Assembly: GCA_963765785.1 (NCBI GenBank)
Contig: CAVXXW010000001.1
Coordinates: forward strand, 310,001-374,000
Length of the DNA: 64,000 bases
DNA from: AC-32 sp963765785
GTDB taxonomy: Bacteria > Actinomycetota > Thermoleophilia > Gaiellales > Gaiellaceae
Direction: 5' to 3'
Both the position numbers and the translations under genes were made by a program. This document shows, piece after piece, positions 43,503-51,316 of this stretch. The number at the start of each line of letters is the position of its first letter. Positions within the stretch are counted from its first letter, which is position 1. The notes below the pieces were generated by a model. That model was not told the DNA's origin. It did no database searches and saw only the letters and a list, made by a program, of their open reading frames with translations.

Positions 43503-43843
43503 GCTGCCTCCTCCAACGATCGGCCGGTGCGGTGGTGCGTGACGTGGGCGACCGGAGTCGTCCAGACGAGCCCGTCGCCGCTCTCGTTGCCGCTGCGCGC
43601 GGCGTCGGCGACGGTGGCCGCGACGTTCGCGGCGATCGCGTCCTCGACGATGAACGTGAGCAGCGCCTTCGGGAGGAAGCGCGACTCGAACACGCGGCCG
43701 CGGTACTCGTGCGTGATGCCGCGCTCGCGGCCGTGGCCGACCGCCTCCACGACGGTCACGCCGACGTGGCCGGTCTGCTCCTCGACGGCGTCGATCACGA
43801 TCTCGACCCGCTCGCGCAGGACGACGGCCTCGACCTTCGTCAT
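43499..43843 (-). CDS. glnB: P-II nitrogen regulatory protein lacking the modified tyrosine
   Basis: A 114-residue P-II protein. The T-loop region is GHGRERGITHEYRGR followed by FESRFLPK, and the C-terminus has GDGLVWTTPV and RTG. Tyr46 of the family is kept (Tyr47 here), but the position of Tyr51, uridylylated in enterics and adenylylated in actinobacteria, is Phe52. Control would then rest on ATP/ADP and 2-oxoglutarate binding alone. It overlaps the GNAT gene (ATGA) and amt, so it should gate the Amt channel. ATG at 43843 is chosen by homology. Confidence 0.88.
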   Translation of the reverse strand: MTKVEAVVLRERVEIVIDAVEEQTGHVGVTVVEAVGHGRERGITHEYRGRVFESRFLPKALLTFIVEDAIAANVAATVADAARSGNESGDGLVWTTPVAHVTHHRTGRSLEEAA

Positions 43844-44319
43844 CTCACCACCTCGCTTCGTCGTTCGACCAGAACGGTGTCGCGCCACACGCCGTTGAGC
43901 CGGCCGATGCGCTCCCGGGTGCCGACCGTCCGGAACCCAAAGCGCCGCAGCAGCGCGAGGCTCGGCTCGTTCTCCGGGAAGACGCTCGTTTGCAGCGTCC
44001 AGATCCCGTCGCGCTCCGCGCTCTCCACGAGGGCGGCGACCAGCTCCGAGCCGATCCCCTTACCACGTGTGCCCTCGGCGACGTAGACGCTGATCTCCGC
44101 CACGCCCGCGTAGCAGGGCCGCTCCGAGACCCGAGCGAGCGCGATCCAGCCGGCGACGCGGCCGTCCTCCTCGGCGACGAGCCGATGCTCTGCCAGGTGC
44201 GAGGCGTCCCACGCCTCCCACGACGGAACCTCGGTCTCGAACGTCGCGTTGCCCGTCGCGATCCCCTCCTCGTAGATGCGCGCGACCTCCAGCCAGTCGT
44301 CAGCTCGGAGGTCGCGCAT
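43840..44319 (-). CDS. GNAT acetyltransferase, phosphinothricin/methionine sulfoximine type
   Basis: A 159-residue GNAT enzyme. The N-terminal EEGIATGNATFETEVPSWEAWD is characteristic of the Pat/YncA (MnaT) group, and the acetyl-CoA loop is EGTRGKGIGSELV. Members acetylate the glutamine synthetase inhibitors phosphinothricin or methionine sulfoximine; other substrates are known. It sits between glnII (4 nt away) and the P-II gene (ATGA overlap), a suggestive context for protecting GS. Actual substrate is inference. Confidence 0.85.
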   Translation of the reverse strand: MRDLRADDWLEVARIYEEGIATGNATFETEVPSWEAWDASHLAEHRLVAEEDGRVAGWIALARVSERPCYAGVAEISVYVAEGTRGKGIGSELVAALVESAERDGIWTLQTSVFPENEPSLALLRRFGFRTVGTRERIGRLNGVWRDTVLVERRSEVVR

Positions 44320-44322
44320 CGA

Positions 44323-45366
44323 CTACGCCGCGAACGCGTCCTCGATCAGCGCCTGCGCCGTGACCGACTCGATCGTCTGCAGGATCCGACCGGTGATCCG
44401 GTACGGGTCGGCCATCGAGTTCGGCCGGCGATCTTCGAGGTAGCCGCGGTGGCCGCTGTTGACGAAGCTGTGCGGGATGCGGACCGACGCGCCGCGGTCG
44501 GCGACGCCGTACGTGAACTCGTCGATCGCCGCCGTCTCGTGGAGGCCCGTCAGGCGCAGGTCGTTCTCGGGCCCGTAGCAGGCGATGTGCTCGTCACGCG
44601 CCCCGGAGAACGCTCCCATCAGCGCCGCGAAGTACTCCTCGCCGCCGATCTCGCGCATGTGCTTCGTCGAGAAGTTCGTGTGCAGGCCCGAGCCGTTCCA
44701 GTCGAGCTCGGCGCCGAGCGGCTTCGGGTGGAAGTTGACGTCCACGCCGTGGCTCTCGCAGAGTCGGAGCATGAGGTAGCGCGCGATCCAGAGCTCGTCG
44801 GCGGCGCGCTTGGCGCCCTTGCCGAAGATCTGGAACTCCCACTGCCCCTTCGCGACCTCGGCGTTGACGCCCTCGATCGCGATGCCGGCCTCGATGCAGA
44901 GGTCGATGTGCTCGTCGACGATCTGCCGCGCGACGTCCCCGACGTTCTTGAAGCCGACGCCGGTGTAGTACTCCCCCTGCGGCGCGGGGAAACCTTCCTT
45001 CGGGAACCCGAGCGGCGCGCCGTCCTGGTAGAGGAAGTACTCCTGCTCGAAGCCGAACCACGCGTCGGCGTCGTCCGCGATCGCTGCGCGGGTGTTCGAC
45101 GGGTGCGGCGTCCCGTTGGGCAGCAGCACCTCGCACATGACGAGGTAGCCGCGGTTGCGCGCAGGGTCGGGCAGGAGCGCGACCGGCTGGAGGAAGCAGT
45201 CCGAGCTCGAGCCGTCGGCCTGGCGCGTCGAGCTGCCGTCGAAGTTCCAGCGCGGCAGCTGGTCGAGGGCCGGCTCCGAGTCGAAGTCGACGATCTTCGT
45301 CTTGCTGCGCAGGTTCGGAACGGGCTCGTAGCCGTCCAACCAGATGTACTCGAGCTTGTACTTCAT
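44323..45366 (-). CDS. glnII: Glutamine synthetase type II
   Basis: A 347-residue GS of the eukaryote-like GSII class known from Streptomyces, Frankia and rhizobia. It shows YIWLDGYEPVPNLRSKTKI, WNFDGSSTRQADG, GFEQEYFLYQDG, QWEFQIF, NGSGLHTNFSTK, and RGASVRIPHSF with ADRRPNS-like EDRRPNSMADPY. It makes glutamine from glutamate, ammonia and ATP. ATG at 45366 with GGGAGG 7 nt upstream. It is first in the glnII-GNAT-P-II-amt operon and lies just after a terminator-like leader. Confidence 0.96.
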   Translation of the reverse strand: MKYKLEYIWLDGYEPVPNLRSKTKIVDFDSEPALDQLPRWNFDGSSTRQADGSSSDCFLQPVALLPDPARNRGYLVMCEVLLPNGTPHPSNTRAAIADDADAWFGFEQEYFLYQDGAPLGFPKEGFPAPQGEYYTGVGFKNVGDVARQIVDEHIDLCIEAGIAIEGVNAEVAKGQWEFQIFGKGAKRAADELWIARYLMLRLCESHGVDVNFHPKPLGAELDWNGSGLHTNFSTKHMREIGGEEYFAALMGAFSGARDEHIACYGPENDLRLTGLHETAAIDEFTYGVADRGASVRIPHSFVNSGHRGYLEDRRPNSMADPYRITGRILQTIESVTAQALIEDAFAA

Positions 45367-45390
45367 GCTGGTTCCTCCCGGTCTCGGACC

Positions 45391-45500
45391 AAACAAAAAG
45401 GGCCCAGGACTCCCGTGAGTCCTGAGGCCCCAATGCCTCCGCGCCCGCCTTCGGCGGCGGGCACTGGCCTCAACTTAGCGAATGATCCGGATGCCGTCTA
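45391..45500 (-). promoter_or_regulatory. glnII leader: promoter, competing hairpins and intrinsic terminator
   Basis: A terminator stem (45430-45417 with 45412-45400, 13 bp with one bulge) is followed by TTTTTG (45399-45394), only 28 nt before the glnII ATG. Its 5' arm can instead pair upstream: GGCCTCA (45429-45423) with TGAGGCC (45472-45466), or GCCTC with GAGGC (45439-45435). A further hairpin is GCCCGCC/GGCGGGC (45462-45443). A candidate promoter is TAGACG (45500-45495), 17 nt, TAAGTT (45477-45472); if used, the TGAGGCC arm would lie upstream of the start site. Confidence 0.55.
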
Positions 45501-46301
45501 GCAGCGACGGAGCTTGGCGCAGGCGAGCCGGATCGGCACGGCGAAGTTGATGTTCTCGCCGCCGCCGGCGACGAGGACGCCGACGACGTTGCCGTTCTTG
45601 TCGAGCGCCGGCCCGCCGGAGTTGCCCGGGTTCGCAGCCGCGTCGGTCTGGATCGCGCTGCTCGTCACGCGGCTCACGATGCCGGTCGTGACGGTGCCGT
45701 AGAGACCGTATGGGCTGCCGAGCAAAAGCAACTGGTCGCCCGCGCGGGGCGGCTGCGTCCGCGCCGCCTGCCAGAGCGGCAGCGCGCCGGCAGGCTTCGC
45801 GCTGATCCGGATCACGGCCAAGTCGTGCTTCGGGTCGACGGCGTCGATCTCGCCGCTCCACGAGCCGCCCTTGCGCGAGACCGTGACCGCGCCGCTGACC
45901 TGGCCTTCGACTACGTGGTTCGCGGTCAGCAGGTAGCTGCCGTTCGCGTCGCGCCAGGCGATGAAACCGCTGCCGAGCCCGCGGTCGGTCTCGACCGTGA
46001 ACACGCTCTTGAGGACGCGCGAGGCGAGCGGTGCGATCCCGGTGTCGCGGCGCTTCAGCGTCTTCTCGGCCGAGCCGACACGGCCGGCGAGCGCCGCGCC
46101 GCGCGACTGCAGCAGCGTGACCTCTTTCTGTAGCCGACCGATCTCCGCCTGGCGCGCCGAGCGCTCCGAGCTGACGACGCTCGACTGCCGGTAGAGCACG
46201 TACATGGACGCCGCGAGCGCGGCCGCCGCGAGCACGATCGCGAACGGCGCGAGCGGCAGTCTGCGGGCGGGGCTGTCGTCCCAGGTCTCGTCGTAGGTCA
46301 C
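45498..46301 (-). CDS. Membrane-anchored trypsin-like serine protease (HtrA-like)
   Basis: A 267-residue protease. A membrane helix (about 18-38) and a coiled-coil stretch (EIGRLQKEVTLLQSR) precede a chymotrypsin-fold domain with the triad His in TANHVVEG, Asp in DPKHDLAVIR and Ser in AANPGNSGGPAL. There is no PDZ domain. The active site faces outside, suggesting envelope protein quality control. The GTG at 46301 is chosen because the longer frame would run through the divergent ABC transporter promoter. Confidence 0.85.
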   Translation of the reverse strand: MTYDETWDDSPARRLPLAPFAIVLAAAALAASMYVLYRQSSVVSSERSARQAEIGRLQKEVTLLQSRGAALAGRVGSAEKTLKRRDTGIAPLASRVLKSVFTVETDRGLGSGFIAWRDANGSYLLTANHVVEGQVSGAVTVSRKGGSWSGEIDAVDPKHDLAVIRISAKPAGALPLWQAARTQPPRAGDQLLLLGSPYGLYGTVTTGIVSRVTSSAIQTDAAANPGNSGGPALDKNGNVVGVLVAGGGENINFAVPIRLACAKLRRC

Positions 46302-46336
46302 GGCGGCTCTGCGGCGTGTATCGGCGGTCCGGCCAC

Positions 46337-46464
46337 TTGCCGTTAGCAAAGGCCGTAGGTACCCTCGGTCGGCGATGTTGCTCCTCGGCTGACTCCGGTT
46401 CTTGCGCGCACCGCCTCCTTTGGCGAGTGCGCCCTGTCCGTGTCCCGTCGAGTTGGAGCAGCAC
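46337..46464 (+). promoter_or_regulatory. Promoter and structured leader of the ABC exporter operon
   Basis: TTGCCG (46337-46342), 17-nt spacer, TACCCT (46360-46365) form a good promoter. The leader that follows contains GTTGCTCC (46377-46384), complementary to GGAGCAGC (46455-46462) that covers the SD of the ATPase gene. Between them is a hairpin, GCGCACCGCC (46406-46415) with GGCG-A-GTGCGC (46422-46432). The long-range pairing would hide the ribosome site. Confidence 0.5.
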
Positions 46465-47253
46465 ATGAACGCCCTCGAAGTCCACAACCTGCGCAAGGAG
46501 TTCACCCGCCGTGACGGCCGCGGCAAGCGCCGCGTGGCCGCGCTGAAGAGCGTCGACTTCGAGGTCGCGCGCGGCGAGTGCGTGGCGATCCTCGGCCCGA
46601 ACGGCTCGGGCAAGTCGACCCTGGTCCGACTCCTCTCGACGCTATTGCTGCCCGACGGCGGGACGGCGACCGTCTTCGGCCGCGACGCGTTCAAGGACAC
46701 GCGCGCCGTCCGGCGGCTCGTCAATCGCGTGTCGGTCGAGGCGAGCTTCTTCAAGAAGATGAGCGCGGTCGAGAACCTCAGCTATGCCGCCCGCTTCTAC
46801 GGCCTGCGGCCGCATACGACGAAGGAGCGAATCCCGGAGATCCTCGACCGCGTCGGCTTCCCGAAGGACCGCCGCGACGAGCCGATGGAGAACCTCTCCC
46901 GCGGCATGCAGCAGAAGGTCGCGCTGGCGCGCGCGCTCCTGACCGCGCCGATCCTGCTGCTGCTGGACGAGCCGACGACGGGCCTCGACCCGCGCTCGAA
47001 GCAGGAGGTGCAGGAGTTCATCCGCGAGGTGCGCGCCGAGCACGACGCGACAGTCCTGCTCTGCACGCACGACCTGGCCGAGGCCGAGACCCTCGCCGAC
47101 CGCGTCGGGATCCTCGACGGCGGCGAGCTGCTCTGCCTCGAGCCGGCGGACGACCTGAAGGCCCGCTACGGCGCGGAGACGCTGGAGGAGGCGTTCTTCG
47201 CCGCCAGCGGCCACGCGTTCGAGAACGGCCACGGCGAAGGAGGTGAGAACTGA
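46465..47253 (+). CDS. ABC transporter ATP-binding protein
   Basis: A 262-residue ATPase. Walker A is LGPNGSGKST (about 42-51), the signature is NLSRGMQQKVALARAL, Walker B is ILLLLDEPTTGLD, and the switch His is in LLCTHDLAEA. It resembles the DrrA/NodI group paired with ABC-2 permeases for drug, lipid or polysaccharide export. GGAG lies 7 nt before the ATG. Its stop shares one base with the permease ATG. Confidence 0.93.
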   Translation: MNALEVHNLRKEFTRRDGRGKRRVAALKSVDFEVARGECVAILGPNGSGKSTLVRLLSTLLLPDGGTATVFGRDAFKDTRAVRRLVNRVSVEASFFKKMSAVENLSYAARFYGLRPHTTKERIPEILDRVGFPKDRRDEPMENLSRGMQQKVALARALLTAPILLLLDEPTTGLDPRSKQEVQEFIREVRAEHDATVLLCTHDLAEAETLADRVGILDGGELLCLEPADDLKARYGAETLEEAFFAASGHAFENGHGEGGEN

Positions 47254-48086
47254 TGCGGACGATGTCGCTGGCGCTGCGCCACGAGCTGGTCGGCCTGAGC
47301 GGCGTGATCGAGCGCAACGTCTACTTGGTCAAGCGCTACATCTGGTGGGACGTCGCGTTCTTCCTCTGGACGGTCGCCAACACCCTGACGATTGTCTTCA
47401 TCGCGAAGGGCATCCCGGCGGTGGGCGGCACGATCGACGTCGAGAAGGTGACGACGATTCTGCTCGTCGGCGCCGTGATCTGGGCCTACCTCGGGATCAT
47501 CTTCGAGATCCTCACCGAGACGGTCGCCTGGGAGCGCTGGGAGGGGACGATCGAGTACACGTTCATGGCCCCGCTCTCCCGGCCGGTGCACCTGATCGGC
47601 ATGGGCCTCTTCGCGGTCGGCTATGGCGTCGTCCGCGCGGTGCTCCTGTTCGGCGTGGTGGCGGCGTTCTTCAGCCTGCACCTGCCGAACGCGGACTACG
47701 GCGCGGCGCTCGTCGTGCTGATCGTCGCCTCGATCTCGTTCATCGGGATCGGGATGATGACCGCGGTCCTGCCGTTGATCTCGCCGGAGAAGGGCACCCA
47801 GCTCGGCTTCGTCGCGCAGGGTTTGCTGCTCGTCGTCTCGGGCGTCTACTACCCGGTGTCGGTGCTGCCGCAGTGGATGCAGTGGCTGTCGACGATCTCA
47901 CCGGCCACCTACGCGCTGCGCGGCTGCCGCGCGGCGATCATCGACGGCGCGCCGCTGACCTCGCTCTGGTCGGACATCTGGCCCCTCCTGGTGATCGGGG
48001 TGGTCGCGGTACCGCTCGGGCTCTGGATCTTCCGGACGGGCGAGCGGTACGCGAAGAAGCACGGGAAGCTCAAACGGTCGGGATGA
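47253..48086 (+). CDS. ABC-2 type transporter permease
   Basis: A 277-residue membrane protein with six predicted helices. The segment GVYYPVSVLPQWMQWLSTISPATYALRGCRAAII is the conserved ABC-2 permease signature near the end of the domain. It forms an exporter with the ATPase encoded immediately upstream (TGATG overlap, SD GAAGGAGGTG). Substrate unknown. A methyltransferase relic starts at its 3' end. Confidence 0.92.
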   Translation: MRTMSLALRHELVGLSGVIERNVYLVKRYIWWDVAFFLWTVANTLTIVFIAKGIPAVGGTIDVEKVTTILLVGAVIWAYLGIIFEILTETVAWERWEGTIEYTFMAPLSRPVHLIGMGLFAVGYGVVRAVLLFGVVAAFFSLHLPNADYGAALVVLIVASISFIGIGMMTAVLPLISPEKGTQLGFVAQGLLLVVSGVYYPVSVLPQWMQWLSTISPATYALRGCRAAIIDGAPLTSLWSDIWPLLVIGVVAVPLGLWIFRTGERYAKKHGKLKRSG

Positions 48087-48435
48087 ACGTCGCGGGCGCC
48101 ACGCCGGAACCGTCCGCGCCGGCTATAACGCGCTCGCTCCTCGCTTCGGGGAGCGGTCGGAGCAGGTCGAGGGCGATCCGTGGCCGCGCTTCGTGGGAGA
48201 GATCGCCGACCGGCTGCCGGAAGGCGGGCGCGTCCTCGACCTCGGCTGCGGGAACGGCGAGAAGCTGGCCCTTCGCGCCGGTCGCGGCCTCGAGCTCGTC
48301 GGCGTCGACGCCGACACGAACCGGCGGCTCGTCCGCGAAGTGGGATTCGAGCTGCTCATTGACTAGGTGATCTGGATGCGGGAGCCCGGGCTCGACGTCG
48401 CGTTCCTGTGGGTGCTGGCGGAGAAGCGCTCGTGA
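48086..48435 (+). pseudogene. Class I SAM methyltransferase relic (internal deletion and stop)
   Basis: One frame from about 48112 to TGA 48435 reads VRAGYNALAPRFGE, then PEGGRVLDLGCGNGEKLAL (SAM motif I) and LVGVDADTNRRL (motif II), then jumps directly to a C-terminal block VREVGFELLID, amber TAG (48364), VIWMREPGLDVAFLWVLAEK. About 80-100 residues expected between motif II and the C-terminal block are missing, and no start codon fits. The end overlaps the MFS gene start. Confidence 0.75.
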
Positions 48436-49688
48436 AGAGGTTCTCTGCCACGACCGTCTACTACGGCCTCAGCTTCGGCGGCTATATGCCCACCTGGGTC
48501 GTGATGTCGGTGTACCTCGTCCAGGAGCTCCACCTCTCGCCGCTCCAGCTCGTGCTGATGGGAACCGCGATGGAGGCGGCGGTCTTCGTCTTCGAGGTGC
48601 CGACGGGCGTCGTCGCGGACACGTACAGCCGCCGCCTGTCGCTGGTGATCGGCTACCTCGGCATGGGCGTCGCCTGGCTAGCGGTCGGCCTCGTCTCGGC
48701 GCCGTGGCTGATCATCGCTCTCTGGGCGCTGTGGGGCCTCGCGTACACGTTCACGAGCGGTGCCGAGGAGGCGTGGATCGCCGACGAGGTCGGTGCCGAC
48801 AGGGTCGCGCCGATCTTCCTGCGGGCGGCTCGTTGGGGGCAGGCCGGCGCCATTGTCGGGCTGCTGCTCCAGGTCGCGGTGGGAACGCAGTCCCTGCGCG
48901 CGGGCGTGATCCTCGGCGGCGTCTTCACGATCCTCTGCGGGATCGGGTGCATCCTCTTCATGCCCGAGACGGGCTTCCGCCGGCGCCCGCGCGAGGAGCG
49001 CGCCAACGCGTTCGCCGAGATGCGCACGACCGCGGTCACGGGCGCGCGCTACGCGTGGGCTGCGCCGGTGATCGTTCTCCTCGCGGCGGCCGACCTCTTC
49101 ATGGGCGCCTCAAGTGAGGCCTTCGACCGGCTGAAGGAGGCGCACTTCCTCCGCGACGTCGGCCTGCCGGCGGTCGGCAGCCTCGACCCCGTCGTGTGGT
49201 TCGGGATCTTCTGGCTGGTCGGGATGCTCCTGAACATCTCGGCGATCGGCGGCCTGATCAAGCGAGTGGAGTTCGGCGGCCGGCAGTCGATTGCGCAGTA
49301 CCTGTTCGGCTTTACCGTCCTGGAGCTCGGGGCGATGCTGATCTTCGCCCTGACCGGCTCCACTTGGGTCGCGATCGGCGCGCTGCTCGGCGTCTTCTTC
49401 GCGCGCAACATGGCCATGCCGCTCTACACGATCTGGCTGAACCAGCAGATCACCGACTCGAGTGTGCGCGCGACCGTGCTCTCGCTCACCGGGCAGGCGA
49501 ACGCGATCGGCCAGGCCGGCGGCGGGCCGGTGCTCGGCGCGATCGGCAACGTCTGGGGAATCCGCGCCGCGCTCGCTACCGGCGCGCTCGCGATCGGCCC
49601 GGCGCTCGGCCTCTACGCCCGGGCGATCGCGCACCACGGCCGCGAGCCGGAGCTCGAGGAGCTGCCGCTCCCGGCTGCGGTAGACTGA
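48432..49688 (+). CDS. Major facilitator superfamily transporter
   Basis: A 418-residue, 12-helix transporter. The loop 2-3 motif A appears as VPTGVVADTYSRR (about 65-77), matching the D-R-R pattern of MFS drug and metabolite exporters. A long cytosolic loop in the middle and an acidic C-terminus follow. Substrate unknown. The GTG lies over the end of the methyltransferase relic. It is followed by the terminator-bearing glnA leader. Confidence 0.88.
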   Translation: MKRFSATTVYYGLSFGGYMPTWVVMSVYLVQELHLSPLQLVLMGTAMEAAVFVFEVPTGVVADTYSRRLSLVIGYLGMGVAWLAVGLVSAPWLIIALWALWGLAYTFTSGAEEAWIADEVGADRVAPIFLRAARWGQAGAIVGLLLQVAVGTQSLRAGVILGGVFTILCGIGCILFMPETGFRRRPREERANAFAEMRTTAVTGARYAWAAPVIVLLAAADLFMGASSEAFDRLKEAHFLRDVGLPAVGSLDPVVWFGIFWLVGMLLNISAIGGLIKRVEFGGRQSIAQYLFGFTVLELGAMLIFALTGSTWVAIGALLGVFFARNMAMPLYTIWLNQQITDSSVRATVLSLTGQANAIGQAGGGPVLGAIGNVWGIRAALATGALAIGPALGLYARAIAHHGREPELEELPLPAAVD

Positions 49689-49765
49689 GCTCGTTCTTCG
49701 GGGCAACGGGGCCTCGGGCGCGAGAGGCGCCCGGGGCTTTTGTGTTTCCAGGGAAGGAGCGAGCG
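49681..49765 (+). promoter_or_regulatory. glnA (GSI) leader with intrinsic terminator
   Basis: GCCTCGGGCGC (49711-49721) pairs with GCGCCCGGGGC (49727-49737), an 11-bp stem with one G-U, followed by TTTTGTGTTT (49738-49747). The T-tract ends under 20 nt before the TTG start of glnA, leaving no room for a promoter after it. A TAGACT box (49681-49686) overlaps the end of the MFS gene. Either MFS terminator with read-through into glnA, or a conditional terminator. Confidence 0.55.
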
Positions 49766-51130
49766 TTGGCGCAGGTCGAGAGCAAGCCGAGGGCGACGAG
49801 CGATCCGGGGGCGCGCAAGCGCGTGCTCGGCCGGATCAAGGACGAGGGGATCGAGTTCCTGCTCCTCTGGTTCACGGACATCGAGGGGCACCTGAAGAGC
49901 TTCGCGGTCACGCCGAGCGAGATCGAGGCGGCGCTGGACGACGGCATGGGCTTCGACGGCTCGTCGATCACCGGGTTCAACGCGATCGAGGAGTCCGACA
50001 TGGTCGCGATCCCCGAGCCGGAGACCTTCACGCCGATGCCGTGGAAGGAGGGCGAGACGAAGGTCGCGCGGATGATCTGCGACGTCGTCACGCCCGACGG
50101 TGCGCCGTACGAGGGCGACCCGCGCTACGTCCTGCGCCGGGCGCTCGAGCGTATGGAGAGCATGGGCTTCGACACATTCAACGTCGGGCCCGAGCTCGAG
50201 TACTTCCTCTTCAAGGACGACCAGGGTACGGAGACGCTCGACGAGGGCGGCTACTTCGCGATGACGACGATGGACGCCGCGAGCGAGCTGCGCCAGGAGA
50301 CCGTGCGCGCGCTCGAGACCGTTGGGATCCCGATCGAGTACGTCCACCACGAGGTCGGCCCCTCCCAGCACGAGATCGACATGCGCTACGCGCCCGCGCT
50401 GGCGATGGCCGACCACACCGTCACCTACCGGTTGATCGTGAAGGAGGTCGCCAAGAAGGCCGGCTTCCACGCGACCTTCATGCCGAAGCCGATCTTCGGC
50501 GAGAACGGCTCCGGCATGCACACGCACATGTCGCTCTTCAGCGACGGCCGGAACGCCTTCTTCGACGGCGACGACAAGTGGCACCTCTCGGATGCCGGCA
50601 AGGCGTTCATCGCCGGGCAGCTGCGCCACGCGCGCGAGATCTCGGCGGTCTTCGCGCAGTGGGTCAACTCGTACAAGCGGCTCGTGCCGGGCTACGAGGC
50701 GCCGGTCTACGTCGCATGGTCGCAGCGGAACCGCTCGGCCCTGATCCGGATCCCGCTCTACAAGCCGGGCTCCGAGCAGGCGACGCGGGCGGAGATCCGC
50801 TGTCCCGACCCGGCATGTAACCCGTACCTGACCTTCGCGGCGCTGCTGCACGCGGGCCTCGAGGGGATCGAGCAGGGCTACGAGCTGCCCGACCCGATGG
50901 AGACCAACCTGTACCACCTCACGCCCGAGCAGCGGCGCGAGCGCGGCATCGTCTCGCTGCCGGAGACGCTCGGCGAGGCGATCGACGAGCTCGCCGGCTC
51001 GGAGCTGGCGCGCACGGCGCTCGGCCCGCACATCTTCGACCGGTACGTCGAGCTGAAGCGCAAGGAGTGGGACGACTACCGCGTCCAGCTCACCGACTGG
51101 GAGATGGACCGGTACCTAAGCGTCCTCTAG
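49766..51130 (+). CDS. glnA: Glutamine synthetase type I
   Basis: A 454-residue GSI of the shorter alpha subdivision by length. Motifs are FDGSSITGF, GPELEYFLF, the MPKPIFGENGSGMHTHMSLF catalytic block, NRSALIRIPLY and ETNLYHLTPEQRRERGI. The last segment lacks the NLYDLPPEE adenylylation context of GSI-beta. The TTG start at 49766 has GGAAGGAG 6 nt upstream. A second, unrelated GS (glnII) is encoded 4.4 kb away, so the organism has both classes. Confidence 0.96.
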   Translation: MAQVESKPRATSDPGARKRVLGRIKDEGIEFLLLWFTDIEGHLKSFAVTPSEIEAALDDGMGFDGSSITGFNAIEESDMVAIPEPETFTPMPWKEGETKVARMICDVVTPDGAPYEGDPRYVLRRALERMESMGFDTFNVGPELEYFLFKDDQGTETLDEGGYFAMTTMDAASELRQETVRALETVGIPIEYVHHEVGPSQHEIDMRYAPALAMADHTVTYRLIVKEVAKKAGFHATFMPKPIFGENGSGMHTHMSLFSDGRNAFFDGDDKWHLSDAGKAFIAGQLRHAREISAVFAQWVNSYKRLVPGYEAPVYVAWSQRNRSALIRIPLYKPGSEQATRAEIRCPDPACNPYLTFAALLHAGLEGIEQGYELPDPMETNLYHLTPEQRRERGIVSLPETLGEAIDELAGSELARTALGPHIFDRYVELKRKEWDDYRVQLTDWEMDRYLSVL

Positions 51131-51188
51131 CGTGAGAAGATGAGGACGGTCTCGCTTGCCCTGCGGCCAGCGAGGCCCAACTGACGGC

Positions 51189-51226
51189 CGACTGCGAGCT
51201 GCTGGGCTAACCGCAGCTCGCGGTCG
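51189..51226 (+). terminator. Hairpin terminator after glnA
   Basis: CGACTGCGAGCTGC (51189-51202) pairs with GCAGCTCGCGGTCG (51213-51226), 14 bp with one wobble, loop of 10 nt, followed by TTGTGGGGG. It is a strong stem with a poor T-tract, 59 nt after the glnA stop. Confidence 0.55.
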
Positions 51227-51316
51227 TTGTGGGGGTCGTCGTCAGCCGCCGACGCCTTTGTCCCAAGCAAACAGCGGGATCTTCAGGCGGGCCGAAGCTC
51301 TTGTAAGACTGTGTCG

